From positions 1-19,567 of the forward strand of contig JAIVHC010000175.1 in NCBI GenBank assembly GCA_020201305.1: 19,567 bases of DNA, in the 5' to 3' direction. The stretch's first letter is position 1; every line of letters starts with the position of its first letter. This document shows, one piece after another, positions 1-8,316 of this stretch. Under the pieces are notes generated by a model. That model was not told the DNA's origin, ran no database searches, and saw only the letters and a list, made by a program, of their open reading frames with translations. The translations under genes and the position numbers were made by a program. The DNA comes from Geobacteraceae bacterium (GTDB lineage Bacteria; Desulfobacterota; Desulfuromonadia; Desulfuromonadales; Desulfuromonadaceae).

Positions 1-308
1 GCGGACACCTCCGGGGCGCACCCGTGGATATTTTACGCTATGGCGACGATTCGATGCGCTTTGAAACAGAACGTGTTGACACCCGCAACACCCATGGAAC
101 CGGGTGCACCACGGCGGCTGCTCTTGCCGCTCTGTTGGCGCGAGGCTTCCCCCTTCCCGCAGCGGCACAGCTCGCGAAGGAATTTATCCACATCGCCATA
201 ACCACAGCCCTGGATATTGGCCACGGCCACGGCCCGGTAAACCACTTTATTGCGGCGGACTCACTCAAGCTCCGCCTTCAACTACAACATGAGAGGACCG
301 AACAATGA
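1..308 (+). CDS. thiD: Hydroxymethylpyrimidine kinase / HMP-phosphate kinase, C-terminal part (5' end outside window)
   Basis: ThiD phosphorylates hydroxymethylpyrimidine (HMP) and then HMP-phosphate, giving the HMP-PP used to make thiamine phosphate. Only about the last 101 codons are present, and the open frame enters the window at base 3. Visible family features are a GGHL segment at the very start, the HGTGCT anion-hole motif that carries the catalytic Cys, an alternating Ala/Leu helix after it, and a C-terminal GHGPVNHF segment typical of ThiD. The stop codon overlaps the thiC start by four bases (ATGA), so the two are probably translationally coupled in one thiamine operon. It could be the C-terminal domain of a ThiD fusion protein (for example with ThiE on the upstream side), which cannot be judged from this fragment. 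Confidence 0.93.
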   Translation, partial: GHLRGAPVDILRYGDDSMRFETERVDTRNTHGTGCTTAAALAALLARGFPLPAAAQLAKEFIHIAITTALDIGHGHGPVNHFIAADSLKLRLQLQHERTEQ

Positions 309-1606
309 CACTTATGGAATCTGCCCGTAAGGGAATAATAACCGACACCCTGCGTCAGGCCGCAGAAGTCGAGGGCATCGATGCAGAAATCCTGCGCCAG
401 CGCGTCGCCGCCGGCACCGTGTGCATCTGTCACAACGTAAAGCACACCCACGGCATTCCCCTCGCAGTGGGAGAAGGGTTGACTACCAAGGTCAACGCCA
501 ATATCGGCACCAGCAAGGATGACACCAACATCGACAACGAACTTGCAAAGGCGAAGGTCGCCATCGAAGCAGGTGCACATGCGATTATGGACCTCTCTAC
601 CGGGGGGCCCATTGATGAAGTCCGTGCTGCCATCATTGCCCAGACCAGCGCAAGCATCGGCACCGTACCTCTGTATCAGGCTGCGGTGGATACCGTATCC
701 CAAAAGAATAAAGCCATGGTGGAGATGACGGTGGATGAAATCTTTGACGGCATCAAAAAACACCTGGATGACGGAGTGGACTTCATCACGGTTCATTGCG
801 GGGTTACGCGTCGCAGCCTCGATGCTATGGATCAGCAGGGGCGCATGATGGATGTGGTTTCGCGTGGGGGTTCATTCACTGCGAAGTGGATGGCCTTTAA
901 TGATGCGGAAAACCCTCTGTATGAATACTACGACCGTCTCCTGGAACTGGTGCGCCCCTATGATGCTACCCTCTCCCTCGGGGATGGCTTCCGCCCCGGA
1001 TGCCTCGCCGACGCTACGGACCGCGCGCAGGTACAGGAGCTCCTCACCCTCGGAGAATTGACCAAGCGGGCGTGGGATGCCGGGATTCAGGTAATGATCG
1101 AAGGACCGGGACATGTGCCCCTGGATCAGGTCGAAACCAACATCAAATTACAGAAAAAGCTCTGCAACGGCGCTCCCTTTTACGTCCTCGGCCCTCTGGT
1201 AACCGATCTGTCTGCAGGTTATGACCATATCACCTGCGCCATCGGCGGCGCAGTCGCGGCTTCTGCCGGAGCAGATTTCCTCTGCTACGTAACCCCGAGT
1301 GAGCACTTGTGCCTCCCCAATATCGACGATGTCAAGGAGGGGGTCATCGCGACCCGGATTGCCGCTCACGCTGCGGATATTGTCAAAAAGGTTCCCGGTG
1401 CGATTGAAAAGGACCACGCCATGTCCAAGGCACGCAAAGAGCTGGACTGGGAAACACAGTACAGCCTTGCCCTCGATCCGGAGCGCGCCCGCGCGCGCCA
1501 TAGCGAGAACAAAGCTGCGGATGAGCACGGCGCCTGCACCATGTGCGGTGAGTTCTGTGCCGTAAAGATCATGGACGAACGGCGCGAATATAACGAGCAG
1601 AAATAA
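305..1606 (+). CDS. thiC: Phosphomethylpyrimidine synthase ThiC (short form)
   Basis: ThiC is a radical-SAM enzyme that rearranges aminoimidazole ribotide into HMP-phosphate, the pyrimidine half of thiamine; the product feeds the ThiD encoded just upstream. The protein has 433 residues. This matches the short ThiC form that lacks the N-terminal extension of the roughly 630-residue E. coli type. Conserved ThiC segments include NANIGTS near residue 62, MDLSTGG, EGPGHVPLDQ and a C-terminal cysteine cluster, CTMCGEFC, at residues 411-418, which binds the 4Fe-4S cluster. The spacing here is C-x2-C-x3-C, one residue shorter than the CX2CX4C of E. coli ThiC. A GAGAGG ribosome site (291-296) lies inside the thiD end, 8 bases before the ATG. 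No TPP riboswitch lies between thiD and thiC; any would be upstream of the window. Confidence 0.98.
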   Translation: MTLMESARKGIITDTLRQAAEVEGIDAEILRQRVAAGTVCICHNVKHTHGIPLAVGEGLTTKVNANIGTSKDDTNIDNELAKAKVAIEAGAHAIMDLSTGGPIDEVRAAIIAQTSASIGTVPLYQAAVDTVSQKNKAMVEMTVDEIFDGIKKHLDDGVDFITVHCGVTRRSLDAMDQQGRMMDVVSRGGSFTAKWMAFNDAENPLYEYYDRLLELVRPYDATLSLGDGFRPGCLADATDRAQVQELLTLGELTKRAWDAGIQVMIEGPGHVPLDQVETNIKLQKKLCNGAPFYVLGPLVTDLSAGYDHITCAIGGAVAASAGADFLCYVTPSEHLCLPNIDDVKEGVIATRIAAHAADIVKKVPGAIEKDHAMSKARKELDWETQYSLALDPERARARHSENKAADEHGACTMCGEFCAVKIMDERREYNEQK

Positions 1607-1626
1607 TCCCTGAAAGCTGCTTTTCC

Positions 1627-1657
1627 AGCGGGCTGCATCCTCTGCAGCCCGCTTTTT
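1627..1657 (+). terminator. Intrinsic terminator of the thiD-thiC transcript
   Basis: A perfect 11-bp stem (AGCGGGCTGCA pairing with TGCAGCCCGCT), a 5-base loop and a following T-run lie about 20 bases after the thiC stop. This is a standard rho-independent terminator on the + strand. Confidence 0.93.
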
Positions 1658-1690
1658 ACTCCCTCCCGCACCTCTGCGCATTTCAAAAAA

Positions 1691-1719
1691 CTAACATCAC
1701 CTCCATAGTCAGGTATGAT
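1691..1719 (+). promoter_or_regulatory. Candidate sigma-70-type promoter for the cytochrome c gene
   Basis: CTAACA (4 of 6 matches to TTGACA) and TATGAT (5 of 6 matches to TATAAT) are separated by exactly 17 bases. They lie between the thiC terminator and the cytochrome start. The match is by eye only, but a promoter is expected here because the terminator isolates the next gene. Confidence 0.4.
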
Positions 1720-1777
1720 AATGTAGTAGCTCACTCGAATATTCATTTCAGCAACCATTAGCATTTCGGAGGCCATC

Positions 1778-2149
1778 ATGAGCAAAAACAATCTGCGCTA
1801 CAGTGTTCAAACCCTGGCCGTGGGCGTATTCATTGCAACAAGCTTCCTTGTTGGAGGCTGCGATACAGACCAGAGCAGGGAGTTAACTCCTCAACAGCAA
1901 TTGTTACGCAGTGGCAAAGAACTCTTTTCCCAAAAGTGCGCTTCATGCCACGGCGCAAGGGGCAGCGGTATGGGCTCACGTAATGGCCCTGCTCTTAACG
2001 GAGAAAATTATCGCTACGGTAATGAGCGTGAAGCTGTTTTGAAATCTATCCATGATGGACGTGAAGATGGAATGCCGGCATTTTCTTCCGTTTTAACCCA
2101 AACCCAGACAGAAGCCCTGACTGAATACGTTCTCTATCTGCAAAGGTAA
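1778..2149 (+). CDS. Monohaem c-type cytochrome lipoprotein
   Basis: This is a 123-residue class I cytochrome c domain, expected to carry electrons in the periplasm while anchored to a membrane by lipid. A signal peptide with a hydrophobic core at residues 11-25 ends in the lipobox LVGGC, giving Cys28 as the lipidated residue. The haem motif CASCH lies at residues 54-58 (Cys54, Cys57, His58), and Met99 in the segment DGMPAF is the likely distal ligand. GGAGG at 1768-1772, five bases before the ATG, supports the start. The gene stands alone between two terminators. No oxidase, reductase or c-type maturation gene is nearby, so its redox partner is unknown. It resembles the small cytochrome c domains placed in Pfam Cytochrome_C/CBB3 groups. 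Confidence 0.93.
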   Translation: MSKNNLRYSVQTLAVGVFIATSFLVGGCDTDQSRELTPQQQLLRSGKELFSQKCASCHGARGSGMGSRNGPALNGENYRYGNEREAVLKSIHDGREDGMPAFSSVLTQTQTEALTEYVLYLQR

Positions 2150-2188
2150 ACAGGATCAGCATAGTGGTTAAACAGGTACAATTTACCC

Positions 2189-2226
2189 AAAAAACAAGGC
2201 TCAGTCTTCTTCGAAGACTGAGCCTT
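2189..2226. terminator. Bidirectional terminator between the converging cytochrome and glgP genes
   Basis: A perfect 14-bp stem (left arm 2196-2209, right arm 2213-2226) has a 3-base loop. On the minus strand the stem is followed by G and six T residues (2194-2189), making it a strong terminator for the glycogen cluster 29 bases after the glgP stop. On the plus strand the tail is only TTACTA, so termination of the cytochrome transcript may be weaker. Confidence 0.9.
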
Positions 2227-2254
2227 ACTATGAACAGAATACCGCTTTACATTT

Positions 2255-4774
2255 CTAGCCTTCTAAATCCTCGATCGGTCCAATCTCTATCGGTTCCAGA
2301 TTCCAGATATCGCGGTTGTACTCCTGCATGGTGCGGTCGGTAGAGAATCTGCCACTGCGGGCACAGTTAACGATACCCATGCGGCGCCAGCGTTCCGGCT
2401 CGGCAAATGCTGCCTCGGCACGATCCTGCGCCTCTACATAGCTACGGAAATCTGCCAGGGTCATCCATGGATCTGCAGGGTCCAGCAGCGAGCCGATGAT
2501 ATCGTCAAAAATTCCCCCTTCAAACTGGTTGAAGTGTCCTGACTTCAGGAGTTCCATCACGCGGCGCAAATCATGATCCACCTCCAACACTCCGGCCGGA
2601 TTGTAGTGCTTCCGGTGCTCCTGGACTTCGTCCACCTTCATCCCGAAGAGGAAGAAGTTATCCTCCCCTACCTCTTCGAGGATCTCTACATTGGCACCAT
2701 CGAGGGTACCGATAGTTATCGCACCGTTCATCATGAACTTCATATTCCCGGTCCCGGAAGCCTCCTTACCTGCGGTGGAGATCTGTTCGGACAGATCGGT
2801 TCCGGTGCAGATCACTTCCATGGTGGAGACATTGTAATCGGGGATAAACACAATTTTGAGCGCGTCGCCGATATCCGGGTCGCGATTGACCACTGCCGCC
2901 ACATTGTGAATGAGTTTAATTATTTTTTTAGCCATCGCATATCCGGGAGCGGCCTTCCCCGCAATAATTGCACATCGCCTGACTTCGGGCTTGGAATCAT
3001 CAAACTTCATACGTGCATACAAGTGGATAAGGTGGAGAACGTTAAGCAATTGACGCTTGTATTCATGAATACGCTTCACCTGCACATCGAATAACATTGC
3101 GGTGTCAACGTCCACGCCGGTGCGTTCCCGGACCATATCCGCCAGGCGCTGCTTATTCTCTCGATGCACTTCATCCCAGGCGCGCATAAAATCTGCATCG
3201 TCGAGATGCTGTTCCAGCTCCTTCAAACGGGTAAGATCCACCATCCACTCAGTGCCGATGGTTTTGTTGAGCAGTTCACGCAATCCCGGATTGGCGACAG
3301 CAAGCCAGCGGCGCGGCGTAACCCCGTTGGTCTTGTTGTTGAATTTCTCTGGCCAGAGTTCGTAAAAATCACGAAACAGCCCTTTTTTGAGCAACTTCGA
3401 GTGGATTTCAGCCACCCCGTTGACCGAAAAGCTTCCTACCAGAGCGAGATGCGCCATGCGGATGCGTTGATCTTCACTGATCAGAGACATGCGCTGGTAG
3501 CGCTCTTGCTCCAGAGGCCATTTCATGGAAACGAAACCGAGAAAACGGCTGTTGATCTCGTAGATAATCTCCAATACACGCGGCAACAACTTCTGAAACA
3601 ACGGCACCGGCCAGGTTTCGAGTGCTTCGGGTAGCAAGGTATGGTTGGTGTATGCCATGGTGCGGGTCACTATATCCCACGCATCGTCCCACGGCATGTA
3701 TTCCTCATCCACCAGGATGCGCATAAGCTCAGGCACCGCAAGGCTGGGATGGGTATCGTTGAGCTGAAATACATTATTGGCGGCAAAAGTGCTAAAGTCA
3801 TCTCCATGGGCGCGTTTCCAGTGTTTGAGAAGATCGGAAAGGCTCGCAGACACCAGAAAATACTGCTGACGCAAACGCAGTTCTTTCCCGCTCTCGCTCG
3901 CATCGTTAGGATACAACACCATGGTTATGCTCTCGGCGGCTTTTTTCTCCGCCACATTGTCGTAGTAGGAAACCGTGTTGAACTCGCTGAGGTTGAAATC
4001 CTCCGCCGAGACCGCAGACCAGAGGCGCAGGGTGTTAACCGTATTATTTTGGTACCCCGGCACCGGGATATCATGGGGGATGGCGAGGACCTCTTCGGCG
4101 TGATCCCAGTGAACCGTGAGTTTCCCATGGTCATGGGGATCACGGTAGCTTCTGGTGCTGCCGCCGAACTTAACCACACAGGTGTAATCCGCGCGTCTTA
4201 TTTCCCACGGGTATTCGCCGTAAGCCAACCACTGATCCGGCTCCTCAATCTGATAACCGTTCTGAATGCGCTGGCGGAACATGCCGTAGCGGTAGCGCAG
4301 CCCATACCCCACCACCGGCAATTGCAGGGTGGCACAGCTATCCATGAAACATGCGGCGAGACGGCCGAGACCGCCGTTACCCAGACCAGCATCGTGTTCG
4401 GCATTTTCCACCTCTTCGAGATCCGCTCCCAATTCGTACAGGGCTTTACCGGTATTGCGATCAATCCCGAGATTGAAAAGATTATTACTCAAGGAGCGCC
4501 CGATGAGAAACTCCATGGAGAGGTAATAGGCGCGCTTGGTGTCCGCTTCGTAGTATGAAAGCCAGGTATGCTTCCAGCGCGCCATAAGCCGATCACGCAC
4601 CGCGTAGGCCAGCGCCTTATACAGATAGTATTTCTGCGAGTAGAGATGGCGGCCGAATGCGTTGTAAAGGTAGTGAAGAAAACTGGTTTCAATGCTGTGT
4701 TTATCATTACCCAGACAGAGCAGGGCTTTACGCTGAGCCTGCGAATCGTTTTCGTCGTAAACAAAGGGAACCAT
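2255..4774 (-). CDS. glgP: Glycogen phosphorylase (GT35, classical long form)
   Basis: This cytoplasmic pyridoxal-phosphate enzyme removes glucose units from the non-reducing ends of glycogen by phosphorolysis, yielding glucose-1-phosphate. The protein has 839 residues, close to the usual 800-840, and is uninterrupted. The PLP-binding motif EASGTGNMKF is at residues 671-680, with Lys679 as the expected Schiff-base lysine, followed by MMNGAITIGTLDGANVE. Other family segments are AYYLSMEFLIGRSL (82-95), GLGNGGLGRLAACFMDS (130-146), NDTHP (339-343) and DVQVKRIHEYKRQLLN (563-578). The start is supported by AGGAGC (4781-4786), seven bases upstream. The preceding glgA reading frame stops at TAA immediately before this ATG (TAAATG), so translation is probably coupled. 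It is the last gene of the cluster. A second, unrelated-looking phosphorylase is the first gene. Confidence 0.98.
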   Translation of the reverse strand: MVPFVYDENDSQAQRKALLCLGNDKHSIETSFLHYLYNAFGRHLYSQKYYLYKALAYAVRDRLMARWKHTWLSYYEADTKRAYYLSMEFLIGRSLSNNLFNLGIDRNTGKALYELGADLEEVENAEHDAGLGNGGLGRLAACFMDSCATLQLPVVGYGLRYRYGMFRQRIQNGYQIEEPDQWLAYGEYPWEIRRADYTCVVKFGGSTRSYRDPHDHGKLTVHWDHAEEVLAIPHDIPVPGYQNNTVNTLRLWSAVSAEDFNLSEFNTVSYYDNVAEKKAAESITMVLYPNDASESGKELRLRQQYFLVSASLSDLLKHWKRAHGDDFSTFAANNVFQLNDTHPSLAVPELMRILVDEEYMPWDDAWDIVTRTMAYTNHTLLPEALETWPVPLFQKLLPRVLEIIYEINSRFLGFVSMKWPLEQERYQRMSLISEDQRIRMAHLALVGSFSVNGVAEIHSKLLKKGLFRDFYELWPEKFNNKTNGVTPRRWLAVANPGLRELLNKTIGTEWMVDLTRLKELEQHLDDADFMRAWDEVHRENKQRLADMVRERTGVDVDTAMLFDVQVKRIHEYKRQLLNVLHLIHLYARMKFDDSKPEVRRCAIIAGKAAPGYAMAKKIIKLIHNVAAVVNRDPDIGDALKIVFIPDYNVSTMEVICTGTDLSEQISTAGKEASGTGNMKFMMNGAITIGTLDGANVEILEEVGEDNFFLFGMKVDEVQEHRKHYNPAGVLEVDHDLRRVMELLKSGHFNQFEGGIFDDIIGSLLDPADPWMTLADFRSYVEAQDRAEAAFAEPERWRRMGIVNCARSGRFSTDRTMQEYNRDIWNLEPIEIGPIEDLEG

Positions 4775-6096
4775 TTATATGCTCCTGGTCGTTTCTGAAG
4801 ATGGAATTTTATGATGTGCGCCCGAATCCTGGTAAATATCCACATATGCTGCCGCACTGCGCTGCCAGCCGAAATCCTGCAGCATGGCATTTCTCTGCAA
4901 TTTCTGCCAGGTGCGTGGCTTGTGATACACCTCCAGAGCGTACTTGCCACAGCGGTTCAATTCTGCAACTGTCGCCTCCTGCATCACAAACCCGGTAGCG
5001 CTTCCGGCGGCAATAGCCTCTGGGGAAGCATCCACCACGGTATCTCTGAGTCCCCCGGTGGCATGTACTATGGGCAGTGTTCCATACGCCAGGCTGTACA
5101 TCTGATTGAGGCCGCAGGGCTCAAAACGCGAAGGCATCAGAAACATATCCGCCCCTGCTTCAATCTGATGCGCCAGATCTTCGGCATAGCCGATGCGCAC
5201 AAACACACGCTCCGGGTAGCGCTGCGCCAGGGCGGTAAAGCCCTCTTCATACGTGCGTTCGCCGGAGCCGAGGATGACGAAATTGGCATTGGTTTCAGCC
5301 ACAAGTGTCGGAATAGACTTCAGGAGCAGATCCGCCCCCTTCTGTTCCACCATGCGCCCCACCGACCCCAGCAGGGGCGCATTCATATCTATCTGCGCCA
5401 TCGCGGGAGCAAAGGCGTGGAGCAGATGCTGTTTATTCCGCTTTTTCTGCGCTACACGCCCCTTCTCAACGGAATAGGGGTACGCTATATACGGATCGCG
5501 GGCCGGGTTCCATACAGCGGTGTCAATACCGTTGAGAATACCGCTTAAATCCCCTTTTGCAGCGCGCTGCTGCAGCATCCCCTCAAACCCGAAACCCCGA
5601 GCGGGAGTGCATATCTCCGCAGAATAGGTCGGGCTCACGGCAGTCACATGATCAGAGAATATAATCCCTCCCTTAAGCATGGATAAATCGCCATAAAATT
5701 CGAGCATTTCCGGATTCCACCACGCATCAGGAAGAGCCAGGCCTGCAAACAATGAATGGGCAAACTTTCCGGCATAAGAGAGGTTGTGAATAGTAAAAAT
5801 GCTGCGGGGCCCAGGAGAGTCAGGGCTCAGCTATCCACCAGGAGAAGATTTACGCCGCTAGCGCTTTCGGCGCGCAAAATCCGCACTCGGCGTTCTACAC
5901 CGAAACTGGGCACAGAAAAGCGCGCCACTTCGTAGACCGACTCCAGTTCCTCCATCACATCCAGATACGCCGGGAGAATAACGCTTACCTCATGGTTCAG
6001 CTGTTGCAAGGCATTACTCAGGCCTGCGGCAACATCAGCCAGACCTCCGGTTTTCACCAGAGGGTATATCTCCGAAGTTGCAAATAAAACCCGCAT
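4775..6096 (-). pseudogene. glgA: Glycogen synthase (ADP-glucose type, GT5), broken by internal deletion and frameshift
   Basis: GlgA transfers glucose from ADP-glucose to growing glucan chains. Two frames are seen. The N-terminal piece, 6096-5827 (89 codons), begins MRVLFATSEIYPLVKTGG with the KTGG substrate loop at 15-18 and ends at TGA just after NLLLVDS. The C-terminal piece is open from 5830 to 4775 and contains FTIHNLSYAGKF, the HVTAVSPTYS segment, the R-x-x-x-QKG nucleotide site and SRFEPCGLNQ with the conserved Glu. Compared from memory with E. coli GlgA, about 60-65 residues between these pieces are absent, including the HDWH motif, with a net loss of about 187 bases. No insertion element sits at the junction. 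An 8-base direct repeat (TCTCCTGG on the minus strand) flanks it, 27 bases apart. A normal SD (6103-6108) precedes the start. As written the enzyme cannot work. Either a real mutation or an assembly gap is possible. Confidence 0.88.
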
Positions 6097-6100
6097 TTTT

Positions 6101-8302
6101 TTACTCCTCAAGTTGCAGAACCACAAAACCCAGGGGCGGCAGAGTCACCACGGCACTGCATTCGCGCCCCATCCAGGCCTGATTACTAGTGTTGACAGCA
6201 CCTCTGTTACCGGTGTTGGAACCCCCATATACGCCAGCATCGGAGTTTATCCGTTCCCGGTAGACCCCGCGCTGGGGCATCCCGACCCGATATCCTTCGC
6301 GCACCACGGGGGTGAAATTAAACAGGCATACCAGCTGGCGCGCCGGAGAAGTGCGCGTATCAATACGCACAAAACTCAGCACCGACTGCTGATTGTCGTT
6401 GCAGTCTATCCACTCAAAGCCCCTGGCTTCAAAATCATGTGCATACAGGGCGGAACTTTCGGCATAGAGTTGATTCAAATCGCGCAGCAGTTGTTGCACC
6501 CCGCGATGCTCCGGCTCGTCACATAAATACCAGTCGAGAGCGTTTTTATCACTCCACTCACGCCACTGGGCAAACTCCCCCCCCATAAAGAGAAGTTTTT
6601 TCCCGGGGTGGAGCATCTGATAGCCGAACAGCAGACGCAGATTGGCAAACTTCTGCCACCGGTCCCCGGGCATTTTGTCCACCAGAGAGCGCTTCTGATG
6701 CACCACCTCATCATGTGACAGGGGAAGGACAAAGTTTTCCTGATAGGCATACAGTTGACTGAAGGTGAGGCGCGAGTGGTGGTAGGAGCGGTGAATGGGA
6801 TCTTCACCGAAGTAACTCAGGGTATCGTTCATCCACCCCATGTTCCACTTCATGGAAAATCCGAGGCCTCCCATCCATACCGGACGCGACACCATAGGCC
6901 ACGAGGTGGATTCCTCCGCCATTAGCACTGCGCCGGGGTAGCGTGCATGAATTTCGGTATTCAGGGTGCGGATAAACTCAAGTGCTTCGATATTTTCGTT
7001 ACCGCCGTATTCGTTGGTAAGCCATTCCCCCTCATCGCGCGAATAATCCAGATATATCATAGAGGCCACCGCATCCACGCGCAATCCGTCAATGTGGAAT
7101 TCGTTGAGCCAGTACATGGCGTTAGCCATGAGGAAATTGCACACCTCGTTGCGCCCGTAATTGAACACATAGGTGCCCCATTCGCGATGTTCCCCTTTGC
7201 GCGGATCTTCGTGTTCGTAGAGTGCCGTGCCATCAAAACGCGCGAGCGCAAAGCGATCCTTGGGAAAATGCGCCGGCACCCAGTCGAGAAACACCCCCAG
7301 GCCATGCTGGTGGCAATAATCCACAAAATAGCGGAAATCGTCCGGATCGCCGAAACGCCTTGTAGGTGCGTAATAGGCGGTTACCTGGTAGCCCCAGGAT
7401 TCATCCAGGGCGTGTTCACTCACCGGCATAAGGTTCAGATGGGTGTATCCCATCCACAGGGCGTACTCCACCAGACGGTGGGCAATGTCGCGGTAGTTGA
7501 GAAAACGCCCATTGTCGTGGCGCTGCCACGACCCCAGATGAACCTCGTAGATATTGACGGGCAGGTGCTGCCAGTCAAAGGTTTGGCGCTGCTCCATCCA
7601 CTCCGCATCGTTCCACTGGTGCGCACTCACATGTACGATGGAGGCGGTACGCGGACGCATCTCCATAGCGCGCGCATAGGGATCTGCTTTGACAAAGGAA
7701 TCTTTGGTCCGCATGTTGCGGATTTCGAACTTGTAGCGTTCCGGCGCCTGAATACCGGGGATGAAAATCTCCCATACCCCGGAAGTCCCCCGGCAGCGCA
7801 TGGGATGACGCAGCCCATTCCAGGTATTAAAGTTTCCCACTACGGAAACCCGCTCCGCAGAGGGTGCCCAGACGGAAAACAGGACCCCTTCGACTCCATC
7901 TACGCTACGGGGATTAGCTCCCATAACATCGTACATGTGCCAGTGACGTCCCTCGCCAAACAGATGCAGATCCACGTCACCGACTTGGGGCGCAAAGGTG
8001 TAGGGTGAAATCACCTTATGCGTTCCGCTGTGGGGCTCACTCCATTCCAGGGTATAGTGGACCGGGATTTTCTCTTTGGTAGCGTTATCCACAATGGCGG
8101 CAAACAGCCCCTCCCCCATTGCTTCCAACTCCGGACCGGACACCACGCGCGCGGAAACGGCAGTTGGAAGCCAGGCGCGGATGATCCACCTCTTCCCATC
8201 CAGGGGATGGATGCCGAGAAAGCTGAACGGATCATGATGCGCGCCAGAGCACAGGCACTTAAAGTCATCGGTGTTACTGGTATAGGCTTGAAGTTGTTTC
8301 AT
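6101..8302 (-). CDS. glgB: 1,4-alpha-glucan branching enzyme (GH13)
   Basis: GlgB cuts an alpha-1,4 glucan chain and reattaches it through an alpha-1,6 bond, creating glycogen branches. The 733-residue length matches the E. coli type (about 728). Two N-terminal beta-sandwich modules come first: residues about 10-115, then a CBM48 domain at about 130-225 including FSVWAPSAERVSVVGNFN. The GH13 barrel follows, and a C-terminal beta domain ends the protein. Catalytic residues are visible: nucleophile Asp410 in GLRVDAVASM, acid/base Glu463 in MAEES, and Asp531 in LSHDEV. Their spacing (53 and 121 residues from the nucleophile) equals that of E. coli D405/E458/D526. The gene is 14 bases downstream of malQ with a modest AAAAGG ribosome site and is tightly joined to glgA. 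It shows no sign of damage, unlike its neighbour. Confidence 0.98.
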   Translation of the reverse strand: MKQLQAYTSNTDDFKCLCSGAHHDPFSFLGIHPLDGKRWIIRAWLPTAVSARVVSGPELEAMGEGLFAAIVDNATKEKIPVHYTLEWSEPHSGTHKVISPYTFAPQVGDVDLHLFGEGRHWHMYDVMGANPRSVDGVEGVLFSVWAPSAERVSVVGNFNTWNGLRHPMRCRGTSGVWEIFIPGIQAPERYKFEIRNMRTKDSFVKADPYARAMEMRPRTASIVHVSAHQWNDAEWMEQRQTFDWQHLPVNIYEVHLGSWQRHDNGRFLNYRDIAHRLVEYALWMGYTHLNLMPVSEHALDESWGYQVTAYYAPTRRFGDPDDFRYFVDYCHQHGLGVFLDWVPAHFPKDRFALARFDGTALYEHEDPRKGEHREWGTYVFNYGRNEVCNFLMANAMYWLNEFHIDGLRVDAVASMIYLDYSRDEGEWLTNEYGGNENIEALEFIRTLNTEIHARYPGAVLMAEESTSWPMVSRPVWMGGLGFSMKWNMGWMNDTLSYFGEDPIHRSYHHSRLTFSQLYAYQENFVLPLSHDEVVHQKRSLVDKMPGDRWQKFANLRLLFGYQMLHPGKKLLFMGGEFAQWREWSDKNALDWYLCDEPEHRGVQQLLRDLNQLYAESSALYAHDFEARGFEWIDCNDNQQSVLSFVRIDTRTSPARQLVCLFNFTPVVREGYRVGMPQRGVYRERINSDAGVYGGSNTGNRGAVNTSNQAWMGRECSAVVTLPPLGFVVLQLEE
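6103..6108 (-). promoter_or_regulatory. Ribosome binding site of glgA, within the end of glgB
   Basis: AGGAGT on the minus strand overlaps the glgB TAA stop and lies 6 bases before the ATG at 6096. It fixes the glgA start there. A farther-upstream in-frame ATG at 6126 would add ten residues that do not look like GlgA. Confidence 0.8.
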
Positions 8303-8316
8303 ATATAGATAACCTT

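Noticed and set aside
280..310. TPP (THI-box) riboswitch in front of thiC
   Set aside because: The thiC start overlaps the thiD stop, leaving no leader. Any riboswitch would be upstream of the window.
5750..5850. Insertion sequence or mobile element at the glgA break
   Set aside because: Only about 30 bases lie between homologous segments, with no terminal inverted repeats or transposase remnant.
4775..6096. Two separate genes making a split glycogen synthase
   Set aside because: The pieces do not cover the whole enzyme: about 60 residues with the HDWH motif are missing. The second piece also has no ribosome site or credible start.
6947..8008. Long open frame on the + strand opposite glgB (about 350 codons), and similar ones at 3641-4558 and 10558-11670
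   Set aside because: They lie entirely antisense to genes with clear catalytic motifs, have no recognisable domains or good ribosome sites, and are expected shadows in DNA of this codon usage.
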